Assembly (NCBI RefSeq): GCF_000014425.1
Contig: NC_008530.1
Location: 1,178,001-1,242,000 of the forward strand
Direction: 5' to 3'
DNA length: 64,000 nt
Source: Lactobacillus gasseri ATCC 33323 = JCM 1131
Lineage (GTDB): Bacteria; Bacillota; Bacilli; Lactobacillales; Lactobacillaceae
Part shown: positions 37,266-47,548 of the stretch, piece by piece
Layout of the letters: the number at the start of each line of letters is the position of its first letter
Position numbering within the stretch: position 1 is the stretch's first letter
Program-made: the position numbers and the translations under genes
The notes under the pieces: generated by a model
Seen by the model: only the letters and a program-made list of their open reading frames with translations
Database searches by the model: none
Told to the model about the DNA's origin: nothing

Positions 37266-37322
37266 TAGAAAATCTAATGTAAAAATTTGCTTTAAGAAAA
37301 TTTGCTCATACTTAAGGAAGAC

Positions 37323-37934
37323 TTAAAGAAGTTCCATCTCTCGAAAGCTTAAATAAGTATTATCAGTCACAATAAAATGATCTAGAAAATCAATTCCCAT
37401 ACATTTACTTGCTTCTACTAATTTCTTAGTAAATCGTAAATCATGCTGAGATGGTTGTTCATCCCCACTTGGATGATTATGAGCCACAAAAAAGGCCGTA
37501 CTGTTATAAATTACTGCCCAGCGAAAAATATCTCGTGGATGAGCAACTGCCCTATTTACTGTTCCTTGAAAAATTAACTTTTCAGCAATAATTTTATTCT
37601 TTGAATCAAGATAAATTCCATATAATTCTTCTTGCGGACGGCCACATAACTTGTCAGCTATATAACATCCTACCTGCGAACTAGAGTAGAGGCTCTCAAT
37701 TTCTTTATTATTAACGCCCTTTACGCGCTCTAACATGAGCTGCAGTACAACTGCTATTTCATCTTCGCATTTTGGACTAGCCGCATACTGCCACAATTCC
37801 TTAAAGCTATTTATCCCTACTTCTTCTAGCTTTTTAAATAAACTATCAAAAGTAATAATATCTTTTTCTTTCAAAGATCTAGCCAACTTTTTTACTAGAT
37901 CAACATCAGTTTGCAATAGTTCTTCTTTTTTCAT
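37323..37934 (-). CDS. radC: RadC family JAB-domain protein
   Basis: A RadC family protein of about 203 residues. The C-terminal JAB/MPN-like domain has the metal motif AHNHPSGDEQPSQHD with preceding conserved glutamate (a JAMM-like centre) and ends with HFIVTDNTYLSF. The N-terminal helix-hairpin-helix part is shortened and diverged. Despite the name, a role in DNA repair is not established. The ATG at 37934 lies 12 bases after AAAGGAG; a TTG at 37943 is only 3 bases after it. It is followed by mreB, as radC-mreB in Bacillus. Confidence 0.88.
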   Translation of the reverse strand: MKKEELLQTDVDLVKKLARSLKEKDIITFDSLFKKLEEVGINSFKELWQYAASPKCEDEIAVVLQLMLERVKGVNNKEIESLYSSSQVGCYIADKLCGRPQEELYGIYLDSKNKIIAEKLIFQGTVNRAVAHPRDIFRWAVIYNSTAFFVAHNHPSGDEQPSQHDLRFTKKLVEASKCMGIDFLDHFIVTDNTYLSFREMELL

Positions 37935-37972
37935 AAATATCAATTACTCCTTTGATATTTATTACGAAAAAA

Positions 37973-38653
37973 CTACTTGATTTTTTTAAGAAAAGTGTAA
38001 AAATCTTTGCAAATTAATGTTGCATTCCTTTTATCTAAAGTTGTTGGTTGCTTTAAATCTGGTACCATTACGCATTTTAAGCCTGCAGCACTTGCAGACG
38101 CAACACCTGTGCTAGAATCTTCAAATACTAACAAATTATCTTTTGGAAGTTGCATCTTTTTAGCTGCCAATAAATAGATATCTGGTGCAGGCTTAGCCTT
38201 AATTTTTCCTGCTTCAACATCTTTATAGCTTAGATAAAAATCAAAATAATCCTTTATCTTTAGAACTTCTAGATTATGAGCCACTACTTCATCATAATTA
38301 CTTGATGCAATTGCCAGTTTGATCTTTTTTTCTTTAAACTTTACTAACGCATCTCTTACACCCGCTTGAAGCTTCAGTTTTCCTTGATCAGTCCACTCCC
38401 AAACTAGTTCATCAGTTCTTTTAATAAACTTATCACGATCTGCTTCTGTCTTAAAATGTTGATGATAAAATTCTTCCATTTCTTTAACCGATGAACCAAC
38501 GAGCTTCAAGTAACTATCATCTGGAATATCTAAATTTGCTTCTTTAGCAGCAACAATATTTGCATCCCAATATAACTTTTCAGAATTAACTAATAACCCG
38601 TCCATATCAAAAATGATGCCTTCAATTGGTTCAGCAATATTTTCAACTTTCAT
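37973..38653 (-). CDS. HAD superfamily hydrolase (phosphatase/phosphoglucomutase-like)
   Basis: A 226-residue HAD enzyme. Motif I is FDMDGLLVNSE (residues 15-25, catalytic Asp), motif II IASSNYDE, and motif III/IV is KPAPDIYLLAAKKM plus VFEDSSTGVASASAAG. It belongs to the beta-phosphoglucomutase-like group, which covers small sugar and nucleotide phosphatases; the substrate cannot be told from sequence. It overlaps the end of folC by 4 bases. Confidence 0.88.
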   Translation of the reverse strand: MKVENIAEPIEGIIFDMDGLLVNSEKLYWDANIVAAKEANLDIPDDSYLKLVGSSVKEMEEFYHQHFKTEADRDKFIKRTDELVWEWTDQGKLKLQAGVRDALVKFKEKKIKLAIASSNYDEVVAHNLEVLKIKDYFDFYLSYKDVEAGKIKAKPAPDIYLLAAKKMQLPKDNLLVFEDSSTGVASASAAGLKCVMVPDLKQPTTLDKRNATLICKDFYTFLKKIK

Positions 38654-39909
38654 TTTTTACCTCTTTTGCAGTAATTTAAAACTGCACCAACCAAATAAAA
38701 AGATCCCGTCACTAATAGAATATCATGTGGCTTCAATTTATTCTTCAAGTTAGTATAAGCTATTTTGAAATTTTCTTCATAATTATATTTTTTCTGCGCT
38801 TCTGCAGGAAAATCTTCTAATCTCGCAGCTCGAGGATAATCTATCCGAGTTAAAGTAACCTTTTCATCTTTGAATAAATTTGTGACTAGCCCTAAATCCT
38901 TGTCTTTCATCATTCCAAGAAGTATATATATCTGACCTTGGTTCTCTTTTCGAATCAAATGCAAAAGATTTGTCATCGCCTGCAAATTATGTGCCCCATC
39001 AACAATAATTTTAGGCACAGTCTGAACAATATCGTATCTACCAGGAATTTGTGTCTTATTAATGGCCCTTTCAATCTTTTGTTTATTTAATTGTAAATTC
39101 AAAAGCTGAACTGCTTGAACTGCCACTCCAATATCATATGCTTCTACTAAAGGACGCTTAAAAAACTGATATCTTTTTTCTGAATCTTGATATTCAATTG
39201 CAGTTTTAGACACCTTAATTTTAAAATCTCTTCCCAACAAAAATGACTTTGAATTTTCTGCTTGAGCTTTATTGAGTAAAATACTTAAAACATCTTGAGG
39301 AATATTACCTAGCACAACTGGTTTATTTGGTTTGATTATGCCACTTTTCTCCTTAGCAATATCGGCTAAAGTTGGTCCAATTATTTTTTCATGATCTAAG
39401 CCAATAGTTGTAATGATACTTACTTCTGGTGTAATCACATTAGTCTTATCATGCTCGCCCCCAATTCCAACCTCAATTACTGCATAATTACATTTTTCTT
39501 GAGCAAAGAACTGAAAAGCAAGAGCTACTTCATATTCAAATGTTACTAAAGAAAAATTAGGATCAACTTTTTTCAACTCTTCTATTGCTGCTTCAATTTT
39601 ATTAGCAACTTCGACTAAATCTCTATTACTTATATTCTTACTATTTAATTGAATTCTTTCATTAAATTCATAAATATAAGGTGACACAAAAAGGCCAGTC
39701 TTTTGACCGGCCTTTTGTAATAGATTACTCAAATAATAGGATGTCGACCCTTTACCATTTGTCCCGGTAACATGAATTGTCTTAACGCTATCTTGAGGAT
39801 TATTTAATTGGTTCAAAATTCTCTTGATATAGCTCAAATCATTTTTAGGGTGCAGCTTAGGCAAAGAATATATTCTGTTAATTACTTGGTCAACATTAGT
39901 AAATTTCAC
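38650..39909 (-). CDS. folC: folylpolyglutamate synthase / dihydrofolate synthase
   Basis: FolC adds glutamates to folates. The 419-residue protein has the P-loop HVTGTNGKGSTSYYL (about residues 45-59), the YLSNLLQKAGQKTGLFVSPYIYEFNERI stretch in part, the EVGIGGEHDKTNVI segment and the C-terminal ligase domain with VDGAHNLQAM. It starts 2 bases after valS, a Firmicutes-typical valS-folC pair, so it is under the valS T-box. Confidence 0.95.
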   Translation of the reverse strand: MKFTNVDQVINRIYSLPKLHPKNDLSYIKRILNQLNNPQDSVKTIHVTGTNGKGSTSYYLSNLLQKAGQKTGLFVSPYIYEFNERIQLNSKNISNRDLVEVANKIEAAIEELKKVDPNFSLVTFEYEVALAFQFFAQEKCNYAVIEVGIGGEHDKTNVITPEVSIITTIGLDHEKIIGPTLADIAKEKSGIIKPNKPVVLGNIPQDVLSILLNKAQAENSKSFLLGRDFKIKVSKTAIEYQDSEKRYQFFKRPLVEAYDIGVAVQAVQLLNLQLNKQKIERAINKTQIPGRYDIVQTVPKIIVDGAHNLQAMTNLLHLIRKENQGQIYILLGMMKDKDLGLVTNLFKDEKVTLTRIDYPRAARLEDFPAEAQKKYNYEENFKIAYTNLKNKLKPHDILLVTGSFYLVGAVLNYCKRGKK

Positions 39910-39911
39910 TT

Positions 39912-42551
39912 CTATTTACTTTCCTTTAATTCTTTCATACGTTCACGAACACCAGCAAGTTGACTTTCATAGTCAGCTTTCTTTTCCTTTTCTTTATTTA
40001 CAACTGCTTCAGGAGCATGAGCTACAAAGCCTTGATTTGCGAGTTTCTTTTCAGCTCTTTGTACTTCCTCTTCAAGACGTTTTTCTTCTTTTTCCATCTT
40101 CTTAAGTTCATCGTCAACATTAACTAATTCAGTTAACGGTACAAAAATCTGAGCTCCTGGAATTACGGCAGTTTTTGCAAGTTTTGGTGCTTCAATATCT
40201 GCCGCAACTTGTAAATCTTTAGGGTGTAAAAAGTTTTCTACATATTCAGCGTTATCATCCAAAATATGTTTATTTGCTTCATCATCCAATTGAATCATGA
40301 TGTCAATTTGTGAAGACATTGGAGCATTAACTTCCATACGAATATTACGTACAGCCTTGATAACTTCAATCAAGAATGCCATATCGCTGTCTGCTTGCTT
40401 GTTTTCAAACTCTGCATGAGTTTCTGGATATTTAGCAGTCATAATTGACTTGCCTTCATGAGGCATTGAAAGCCATAACTTTTCAGTAACAAATGGCATA
40501 ATTGGGTGCATTAAACGTAAGATTTGATCAAGAATCCAAATCAAGTTTTCTTGCTTTCTAGCTTTTAATTCTTCGTCATCGCCATTTAAAGCAACTTTAG
40601 AAATTTCAATGTACCAGTCACAGAAATCATTCCAAATAAAGTTATAAAGTTCACGCCCAGCTTCTCCAAACTTGTATTCATCAAATAAACGGGTGACTTC
40701 TGATACAGTATGATTTAATCTATCAAAAATCCAACTATCTGCTAAATCAAACTTCGTAGTGTCTGGCATATGAGCAGGTTTTGCATCTTCTGGCAAGTTC
40801 ATAATTACAAAACGGCTTGCATTCCAAATCTTATTGATAAAGTTCCAAGCAGCAGCTAACTTCTTTGGATCATAACGCGTATCTTGACCAGGAGCAGTAC
40901 CGTTTAATAAGAACCAGCGTAGAGCATCGGCACCATACTTATCTACAACATCCATTGGATCGACACCATTACCGAGTGACTTACTCATCTTACGTCCTTG
41001 TTCGTCTCGCATTAAACCATGCAAAACAACATCTTTAAATGGACGCTTCTTAGTAAAGTGAAGACCTTGGAAGATCATTCTTGATACCCAGAAGAAAATA
41101 ATGTCATATCCGGTAACTAAAGTATTAGTTGGGAAGTAGCGCTTAAAATCTGGATTATCAGTATCTGGCCAGCCCAATGTTGAAAATGGCCAAAGAGCGC
41201 TTGAGAACCAAGTATCTAAAACATCTGGATCTTGTTCCCAATTTTCAATATCCTTAGGTGCTTCTTCGCCAACATAAGTTTCACCAGTCTTCTTGTTGTA
41301 CCAAGCTGGAATTCGGTGACCCCACCATAATTGACGAGAAATCACCCAGTCATGAACATCTTCCATCCAGTGATTCAAAGTGCCTTCAAATCGCTCTGGG
41401 ACAAAGTTAACTTTACCATCAGTCTTTTGATTCTTAAGAACTTCTTCAGCAAGTGGCTTCATTTTTACGAACCATTGCTTTGAAAGTCTAGGTTCTACTT
41501 GAACGCCTGAACGCTCCGAGTGACCAACTGAGTGGACAATTGGTTCAACTTTAATTAAGTAACCTTCTTTCTTTAAGTCCTTTACTAAAGCTTCACGAGC
41601 TTCAAAACGATCCATACCAGCATACTTACCAGCCTCTTCGTTCATAGTTCCGTCATCATTCATTACATTAATTCTTTCAAGATTATGACGGTTACCTACT
41701 TGGAAGTCGTTAGGATCATGAGCTGGCGTAATCTTAACTAAACCAGTACCAAATTCTGGATCTACGTGTTGGTCTTCAATAATTGGAATATGACGACCAA
41801 CAAGTGGTAGAACTAATTCTTTACCTACGATATCTTTATAACGTTCATCCCCTGGTGCAACAGCCACAGCCGTATCACCAAACATAGTTTCAGGACGAGT
41901 AGTTGCAATTTCAACAAAACCAGATCCATCTACAAATGGATATTTTATATGGTAAAATGCACCCTTGTCATCTTTGTGAATAACTTCAATATCACTAAGA
42001 GCAGTTTGTAATTCTGGATCCCAGTTAATAATATATTCACCGCGATAAATTAGTCCTTCGTTATATAATTGAACGAAAACTTTTCTAACGGCTTTTGAAA
42101 GTCCTTTATCTAAAGTAAATCGTTCTCTTGAGTAATCAAGAGATAATCCCATCTTAGCCCATTGACCTTTGATGATGTTTGCATATTCATCTTTCCAGTC
42201 CCAAACTTGCTTAACAAACGCTTCACGTCCCATTTGGTGACGGTCTTTACCTTGTTTACGCAACTTTGCTTCCACTTTAGCTTGAGTAGCAATACCAGCA
42301 TGATCCATACCTGGAAGGTAAAGAGTATCATACCCTTCCATTCGCTTAAAACGAATTAATGTATCTTGAATTGCGGTATCCCAAGCGTGTCCTAAGTGTA
42401 ATTTTCCAGTTACATTTGGTGGTGGAATAACAATTGAATAAGGGTGAGCCTTTTTATCGCCAGATGGCTTAAAAAGATCCTCATCAAGCCATTCTTGATA
42501 TCTACCTTTTTCAACCTCATTAGGATTATATTTAGGTGCTAAATCTGTCAT
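39912..42551 (-). CDS. valS: valyl-tRNA synthetase
   Basis: A class I synthetase that charges tRNA-Val. The HIGH signature is [12 protein letters not shown], the editing domain has [13 protein letters not shown], and the KMSKS signature is [14 protein letters not shown]. The C terminus is the coiled-coil arm (EELQRAEKKL-like heptads, residues about 815-879). The length of 879 residues is normal. It is preceded by a T-box leader and leads valS-folC-HAD-radC. Confidence 0.97.
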   Translation of the reverse strand: MTDLAPKYNPNEVEKGRYQEWLDEDLFKPSGDKKAHPYSIVIPPPNVTGKLHLGHAWDTAIQDTLIRFKRMEGYDTLYLPGMDHAGIATQAKVEAKLRKQGKDRHQMGREAFVKQVWDWKDEYANIIKGQWAKMGLSLDYSRERFTLDKGLSKAVRKVFVQLYNEGLIYRGEYIINWDPELQTALSDIEVIHKDDKGAFYHIKYPFVDGSGFVEIATTRPETMFGDTAVAVAPGDERYKDIVGKELVLPLVGRHIPIIEDQHVDPEFGTGLVKITPAHDPNDFQVGNRHNLERINVMNDDGTMNEEAGKYAGMDRFEAREALVKDLKKEGYLIKVEPIVHSVGHSERSGVQVEPRLSKQWFVKMKPLAEEVLKNQKTDGKVNFVPERFEGTLNHWMEDVHDWVISRQLWWGHRIPAWYNKKTGETYVGEEAPKDIENWEQDPDVLDTWFSSALWPFSTLGWPDTDNPDFKRYFPTNTLVTGYDIIFFWVSRMIFQGLHFTKKRPFKDVVLHGLMRDEQGRKMSKSLGNGVDPMDVVDKYGADALRWFLLNGTAPGQDTRYDPKKLAAAWNFINKIWNASRFVIMNLPEDAKPAHMPDTTKFDLADSWIFDRLNHTVSEVTRLFDEYKFGEAGRELYNFIWNDFCDWYIEISKVALNGDDEELKARKQENLIWILDQILRLMHPIMPFVTEKLWLSMPHEGKSIMTAKYPETHAEFENKQADSDMAFLIEVIKAVRNIRMEVNAPMSSQIDIMIQLDDEANKHILDDNAEYVENFLHPKDLQVAADIEAPKLAKTAVIPGAQIFVPLTELVNVDDELKKMEKEEKRLEEEVQRAEKKLANQGFVAHAPEAVVNKEKEKKADYESQLAGVRERMKELKESK

Positions 42552-42566
42552 TAAAATTCCTCCAAT

Positions 42567-42795
42567 AAAAAAGTCCTAGACAACTTATATTGTCTAGGAC
42601 GAAATTTTCCGCGGTACCACCTACGTTAAGTATACAATTGTATACCTCTCTTATAAGCGATAACGGTGCTGAAGTGTCCGGATTAACCTACTAAAGTTCA
42701 ATTAATCAGCTAATCAAGCTACTCGTAAAATTCTGAAGTCTCTCAGCATACTGACTTTTCTCTGTAATGCGAATTTACTCCTCTTGATTCCTGCT
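42567..42795 (-). promoter_or_regulatory. T-box riboswitch leader of valS
   Basis: The T-box core AGGTGGTACCGCGG lies at 42609-42622 (minus strand), followed by a terminator with a 10-bp stem GTCCTAGACA / TGTCTAGGAC and a U-run (42567-42572). Stem I can be drawn upstream with AGTA directly before an AAATTC/GAATTT stem. The candidate specifier on the 3' side is GTA (42720-42722), a valine codon. This is the only gene-free stretch near 300 bases here, and the T-box fills it. Confidence 0.92.
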
Positions 42796-42804
42796 TTGTT
42801 TATG

Positions 42805-42813
42805 ATTATAGCA
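42805..42813 (-). promoter_or_regulatory. extended -10 promoter of the valS operon
   Basis: On the minus strand TGCTATAAT (TGn plus TATAAT) just upstream of the T-box Stem I; no strong -35 is visible. Confidence 0.7.
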
Positions 42814-42841
42814 TGAAAGAAAACAAGAGAAAAGGCGAGAA

Positions 42842-45469
42842 TTAACCTCTATTTTCTCTGATTACTTTTACCAACTGAATTAAAACTGTCGGAATAATTG
42901 CTAAAATCACGATTAGCCAAACTTCTTGTCCACTTAATGGTTGAACAGCAAATAAGCCATGCAGTGCTGGTACAAAGAGAATTAAGGCTAAAAGTGCAGT
43001 GCCCAATGCAAAGGCTGCTAAACTGTACCAATTGTTTTTAAATCCAATTTTAAAAATGCTATGTTGTGAGCGGCAATTAAAGCCATGAAGTAAACGGGCA
43101 AAGGTTAGGGTTGAGAATGCCATTGTACATGCAATTGCAGGACTATCTTTCAAACCAATTAAGAAGGCTGCAATGACACTCAATGAAATTAAGAAGCCTT
43201 GCGTACTTATTTGAGTAACAAATGGTTTGTCTAACAAGCTAGCTTTAGGATCACGTGGTTTACGTTTTAAAATATCCGGATTTCCTGGCTCCATTCCAAT
43301 CGCTAAAGCTGGAAGAGAGTCAGTCACTAAGTTGATGAATAAAAGTTGTACTGCAACAAATGGTACTGGCAATCCGGCAATTGAGGCAAAAAGAACTGTA
43401 ATAATTGCCGATAAGTTACCTGATAGTAAGTAGCCAATTGCATTTTTGATATTTTCATAAACAGTTCTACCATTAGCGACAGCCTTGATAATTGTAGCAA
43501 AGTTATCGTCAGTTAAGATCATACTTGCGGCATCTTTAGATACCTCAGTACCAGTAATTCCCATGGCAACTCCAACGTCAGCTTTTTTAAGAGCCGGTGC
43601 GTCATTAACACCATCACCAGTCATTGATACAATGTGGTTCTTTCTTTGCCAGGCATTAACAATTCTGATCTTATTTTCTGGAGAAACACGAGCATATACT
43701 GCAACTTTTTCGATTTGTTGATCTAATTCTTCATCGCTTAGGGCATCTAATTCTAAGCCAGTTAATGCCAAGTCTCCATCTGTAAAGATACCAATCTTTT
43801 TAGCAATTGCTACTGCAGTAACCTTATGATCACCCGTAATCATCACTGTTCTAATACCGGCCTCTTTTGCGCGAGCAACGGCTGCGACGCTTTCTTCTCG
43901 CGGTGGATCCATTTCTGAAACTAAACCAATGAAAGTCAAGTCTTTTTCAGTATCAGTAGATAATTCTTCATCGCTTTCCTTATAAGCAAAAGCCAATACT
44001 CTTAACCCATTCTCTGAAAAATGATTATTTTGAGCCAAAATATTTTTTCGGTCTTGCTCAGTTAGTGGCCGCACTTCATCCCCAAAACGAATATTAATGC
44101 AGCGCTTAAGCAAGACATCGATTGCTCCTTTAACAAAAATTGTTGGAATAGTATGAATTAGATGCTTAGTACTCATTAACTTACGGTCAGAGTCAAATGG
44201 TACTTCCTCTAAGCGATCCAAGTGATTTCTTAATTCACTTTCCGATAAACCTAACTTTCCATTCCCAAGATTAATGCCTGGAACTTTGCGATACATTTCA
44301 AGCAAAGCTGATTCTGTTGGGTCACCAATCTTCTTTCCATCTGACAAACTAGCATCATTATTCAAAACTACATCGTATAGTAAATAGCGGTGCAATTGAT
44401 TACTTAGATTAAGTTCTTCTGGCTTAAGAACTTCGCCGCCAATATAAATATCTTCAACAGTCATTTTATTTTGAGTTAAAGTACCGGTTTTATCAGAACA
44501 GATTACTGAAACTGAACCTAGTGATTCAACTGCTGCTAAATTTTTGATAATAGCATGTTCCTTAGCCATTTTTTGAGTTCCCATAGCTTGAACAATTGTA
44601 ACAATTGAACTCAAAGCTTCTGGAATAGCTGCAACAGCTAGTGCTACTGCAAATAATAACGCATCTAGTAAAGGCTGACCACGCCACATTTGAAGTCCTA
44701 AGATTAAGGCACAGAAAATTAAAATTGCAGTTGCCAAGCGCGATGAAAATTGATCAAGTGAAACTTGAAGAGGCGTTCTACGCTCCTTAGTTTCGTTCAT
44801 CAAGGTGGCAATCTTACCAATTTCAGTATCCATTCCAGTTGCTGTAACCAAAATATTTGCGCGTCCATACGTTACAAGCGAACTAGAGTAAACCATGTTT
44901 ACTCGATCACCCAAAGGAACTTCTTTATCAAATGTTGTATCTAACTTATCAATATTAGTTGATTCACCAGTTAGGGAACTTTCATTTACTTGTAATGAAA
45001 AGTTATCTAAAATCCTACCATCAGCAGTAACTAGATCTCCTGCCTCAAGTAAAAGAATATCGCCAGGAACAACATCTTTTGCGGCAATTTCTTTTTTTTT
45101 ACCATCCCTTAAAACTTTTGCCACAGGTGCTGACAAAGATTTTAAAGCTTCTAATGATTTTTCAGCTTTAACATGTTGTACCGTTCCTAAAATTGCGTTC
45201 AAAATTAAAACGACAATAATAACTGCTGTACTTTCTAAATTGCCAGTAAATGCAGAAATCACAGCGGCAACAATCAAAATAATGACCATTAAGTCTTTAA
45301 ATTGCTCTAGAAAGACTTCTAAAACACTTTTTTTCTTGCCTTCTACTAAAGCGTTTGGTCCTACTTGCGTTAATTTTTCTTGAGCAGCTTTATTAGTTAG
45401 CCCCTGCTCTTCATTAGCTCCTAATTCTTTGATAAGCTCTTCTTTGCTTTCACGATAGTATGCTTTCAC
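42842..45469 (-). CDS. P2-type cation-exporting ATPase, predicted Mn2+ (or Ca2+) exporter
   Basis: An 875-residue P-type ATPase. The actuator TGES motif is SLTGESTNI (around 166-174), the phosphorylated aspartate is D326 in [12 protein letters not shown], and the hinge is [21 protein letters not shown]. The membrane ion motif in helix 4 is [10 protein letters not shown] (PEAL). Ten membrane helices follow the P2A plan. The family was long called calcium ATPases; the PEAL motif together with the yybP-ykoY leader at 45508-45638 matches lactococcal YoaB and pneumococcal MgtA, which act in Mn2+ efflux. So export of Mn2+ is the best guess. Confidence 0.9.
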   Translation of the reverse strand: MKAYYRESKEELIKELGANEEQGLTNKAAQEKLTQVGPNALVEGKKKSVLEVFLEQFKDLMVIILIVAAVISAFTGNLESTAVIIVVLILNAILGTVQHVKAEKSLEALKSLSAPVAKVLRDGKKKEIAAKDVVPGDILLLEAGDLVTADGRILDNFSLQVNESSLTGESTNIDKLDTTFDKEVPLGDRVNMVYSSSLVTYGRANILVTATGMDTEIGKIATLMNETKERRTPLQVSLDQFSSRLATAILIFCALILGLQMWRGQPLLDALLFAVALAVAAIPEALSSIVTIVQAMGTQKMAKEHAIIKNLAAVESLGSVSVICSDKTGTLTQNKMTVEDIYIGGEVLKPEELNLSNQLHRYLLYDVVLNNDASLSDGKKIGDPTESALLEMYRKVPGINLGNGKLGLSESELRNHLDRLEEVPFDSDRKLMSTKHLIHTIPTIFVKGAIDVLLKRCINIRFGDEVRPLTEQDRKNILAQNNHFSENGLRVLAFAYKESDEELSTDTEKDLTFIGLVSEMDPPREESVAAVARAKEAGIRTVMITGDHKVTAVAIAKKIGIFTDGDLALTGLELDALSDEELDQQIEKVAVYARVSPENKIRIVNAWQRKNHIVSMTGDGVNDAPALKKADVGVAMGITGTEVSKDAASMILTDDNFATIIKAVANGRTVYENIKNAIGYLLSGNLSAIITVLFASIAGLPVPFVAVQLLFINLVTDSLPALAIGMEPGNPDILKRKPRDPKASLLDKPFVTQISTQGFLISLSVIAAFLIGLKDSPAIACTMAFSTLTFARLLHGFNCRSQHSIFKIGFKNNWYSLAAFALGTALLALILFVPALHGLFAVQPLSGQEVWLIVILAIIPTVLIQLVKVIRENRG

Positions 45470-45507
45470 TTAAACCCTCCATCTAATAGGAAAACCAGAC
45501 TTTGGCA

Positions 45508-45638
45508 TAAAAAAAGAGACCATTGTCTGAACAAAAAATGTTTAGTCAATAGTCTCACCATTTAAACTTACAGCGGAAAAATTAATTTCGTTTTGACGCC
45601 ATAAATACACCTTATGCCGGTTACTCCCTATATATTGC
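45508..45638 (-). promoter_or_regulatory. yybP-ykoY family (Mn2+) riboswitch with terminator
   Basis: On the minus strand the leader starts with a GGGAGTA loop (plus TACTCCC at 45622-45628) and ends the aptamer with TGAGACTATT, corresponding to the GGGGAGUA and UGAGACC signatures of the family. The strand GAGACTATTG also pairs with CAATGGTCTC to form a terminator followed by seven U (to 45509). Ligand-stabilised aptamer would therefore prevent termination: an ON switch for the ATPase gene. Identified by eye; the middle helices were not fully folded. Confidence 0.82.
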
Positions 45639-45643
45639 TTATA

Positions 45644-45672
45644 ATTTTATCATGTTTTGAATAAACTAGCAA
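45644..45672 (-). promoter_or_regulatory. promoter of the riboswitch-ATPase unit
   Basis: On the minus strand TTGCTA (45667-45672), a 17-base spacer and TAAAAT (45644-45649), placing the start near 45637, just before the aptamer. Confidence 0.75.
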
Positions 45673-45680
45673 TTAAAACT

Positions 45681-46784
45681 TTATTGTTTTACCCATTGCG
45701 AACCACCCAAATTATAAGCAGTTTTCCCGTCAACTTTTTTCACTGCAAAATAATTCCACGTGCTTTCTTTTGGCAGCTTCTTTCCAGCATATTTTTTAAA
45801 AAAAGGATCTGTATAAACCATTGCTTCTTTTCGAAGTTTAATTTTTCCGGTCTGTGCTTTAGGTGCAAAGTGATCAGAATTCTTTAAATCATGATCACTA
45901 AGCCAAATATTAGGCTTAACATGATAAAAAAGTTGATTATTTTTAATTTTAACTTGATCAACATTAACTGAACTTCCATTTTTCAAGTACATCAGACCAG
46001 AAATTAATTTACTAGGAAAAGAAATAGCTTCATAATTTCTTTTAAAAATATCACTTTTATGCAGGAGCTTTGCTAATTCAACTGGGTAGTCAGTTAATAA
46101 CCCTGACACATTTTCACCCGGCTGCAAATACTGCTTCATTTGCGTTTTTTTATTAACGCCCCAGAGTAAATATCTTTTATTATGCTCACTTAAGTAGTTA
46201 GCCACTTTTGTTGAATAAAAATTATTAGCATAATATTGCGTTGAAGGTGGTAAATTAACTTCACCAGCTAGTTGCGTCGTTGGAATTTGAGGATTAATTT
46301 TAGAGATTTTCATCAAAGCGCTTTTAGAAAATGACTCTAATAAAACGCGATTTTCTAAATGATATTGTCTGATTAAATTAAGTAATAGCTTAATGTCTTC
46401 TTCACTATCGTCTTTAGGTTCAATCATAAATTTCACATTTGAATTTTGATAACGTTTAAATACATCCTCAAGACTATGAAGAGATTCACCATTTTGGTTT
46501 TTATATGAAAGCAATTCTTGATACGAATGATTGGCAATAGTTTTATCAATACCAAAAACTCTACTTAAATTATCATCATGACTTACTACTAAAACATTGT
46601 CTGTTGTCTTTTGTAAATCAAGTTCTAAATAATCAACTTGTGCGCAAAGTGCTCGATCATAAGCAATCCAACTATGTTCAGCAAACTTCCCCTGTTCATT
46701 GTCTCCGCGATGTGCAATATTCAAAAATCCACAGGTAAAAGGGAAAACTAAAATAAAGAAAATTACAAAAATGATTTTTTTCAT
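45681..46784 (-). CDS. glycerophosphodiester phosphodiesterase with C-terminal SLAP-like wall-binding region
   Basis: A 367-residue protein starting with a hydrophobic signal or anchor (residues 3-20, KIIFVIFFILVFPFTCGF). The GDPD catalytic domain follows: AHRGD (H25, R26), YLELDLQKT (E54, D56) and SHDDNL (H69). It hydrolyses glycerophosphodiesters, possibly glycerol phosphate polymers outside the cell. Residues about 270-367 resemble the SLAP domain that attaches lactobacillar S-layer and surface proteins to the wall (RKEAMVYTDPFFKKYAGKKL ... VDGKTAYNLGGSQWVK). This predicts a wall-bound enzyme. It begins 12 bases after the rsuA-like gene. Confidence 0.85.
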   Translation of the reverse strand: MKKIIFVIFFILVFPFTCGFLNIAHRGDNEQGKFAEHSWIAYDRALCAQVDYLELDLQKTTDNVLVVSHDDNLSRVFGIDKTIANHSYQELLSYKNQNGESLHSLEDVFKRYQNSNVKFMIEPKDDSEEDIKLLLNLIRQYHLENRVLLESFSKSALMKISKINPQIPTTQLAGEVNLPPSTQYYANNFYSTKVANYLSEHNKRYLLWGVNKKTQMKQYLQPGENVSGLLTDYPVELAKLLHKSDIFKRNYEAISFPSKLISGLMYLKNGSSVNVDQVKIKNNQLFYHVKPNIWLSDHDLKNSDHFAPKAQTGKIKLRKEAMVYTDPFFKKYAGKKLPKESTWNYFAVKKVDGKTAYNLGGSQWVKQ

Positions 46785-46796
46785 ATTTAAATTTTC

Positions 46797-47498
46797 TTAC
46801 TTAATTTCAGCTAGATCAATCTCTTTATATTCTCCACGCTTTAAATCAGCAGGTAAATGCAATTTACCCATTGAAACCCGATCTAGTTCCAAGACTTTCA
46901 TGCCAACTGCTCCAAACATTCGCTTAATTTGATGATATTTTCCTTCTTGAATTTGAATCTCGATTTGCGACAGATTATTATCTTGATCCTGTTTTAAAAT
47001 CTTTAATTTCGCCGGCTTCAACTTAGTTCCGTCACCTAAAATCAGCCCTTGAGCAAATTTCTTAGCAGTTTCTGGATCTGGAACACCAGCAATTTTTGCT
47101 CGATATACTTTTGCAACATGTTTATTTGGAGCAAGCAGTTCGTGTGCTAAAGCTCCATCATTTGTTAAAAGCAACAAGCCTGTAGTATCTTTATCTAATC
47201 TACCTACTGGGGCAATACCTTGATAACGATCTTTAGTTTTAAGCAATGAAATAACTGTCTGCTGACTTCTATCTTCAGTTGCTGAAATTACACCCTTAGG
47301 CTTATTTAATAAAAAATAATGATACTGTTGATATGCAATTTTATTTCCATCAACTGCTACCAAATCAGTTTCTTTAACTTGTTGTTTTGGGATAGTTACC
47401 AGTTCTCCATTAACTGTCACAACTTTCTTTTTAATAAGACTGTGAACTTCTTTACGCGAGCCAACATTCATGTTAGCTAAATACTTATCAATTCTCAT
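46797..47498 (-). CDS. RsuA/RluB family 16S/23S rRNA pseudouridine synthase
   Basis: A 233-residue pseudouridine synthase with an N-terminal S4 domain (MRIDKYLANMNVGSRKEVHSLI) and the catalytic GRLDKDTTGLLLLTNDG motif (Asp nucleophile in RLDKDT). It modifies a uridine in ribosomal RNA; RsuA (16S U516) is the closest in length. I start at the ATG at 47498 rather than the frame's upstream TTG/ATG codons, because S4 domains of this family begin MRIDKYL. The gene starts about 20 bases after the thiI terminator. Confidence 0.92.
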   Translation of the reverse strand: MRIDKYLANMNVGSRKEVHSLIKKKVVTVNGELVTIPKQQVKETDLVAVDGNKIAYQQYHYFLLNKPKGVISATEDRSQQTVISLLKTKDRYQGIAPVGRLDKDTTGLLLLTNDGALAHELLAPNKHVAKVYRAKIAGVPDPETAKKFAQGLILGDGTKLKPAKLKILKQDQDNNLSQIEIQIQEGKYHQIKRMFGAVGMKVLELDRVSMGKLHLPADLKRGEYKEIDLAEIK

Positions 47499-47517
47499 TT
47501 CTATATCTTTCTCAAAC

Positions 47518-47546
47518 AAAAAAAGCACTAGCAATTGCTAGCACTT
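47518..47546 (-). terminator. intrinsic terminator of thiI
   Basis: On the minus strand, a 12-bp stem AAGTGCTAGCAA / TTGCTAGTGCTT (two G-U pairs) followed by seven U. It begins 3 bases after the thiI stop and ends about 19 bases before the next start codon. Confidence 0.88.
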
Positions 47547-47548
47547 TT

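Noticed and set aside
44895-45383. 162-residue open frame on the plus strand inside the ATPase gene
   Set aside because: It is antisense to conserved P-type ATPase sequence, its translation is serine/threonine-rich low-complexity, and it lacks a ribosome site.
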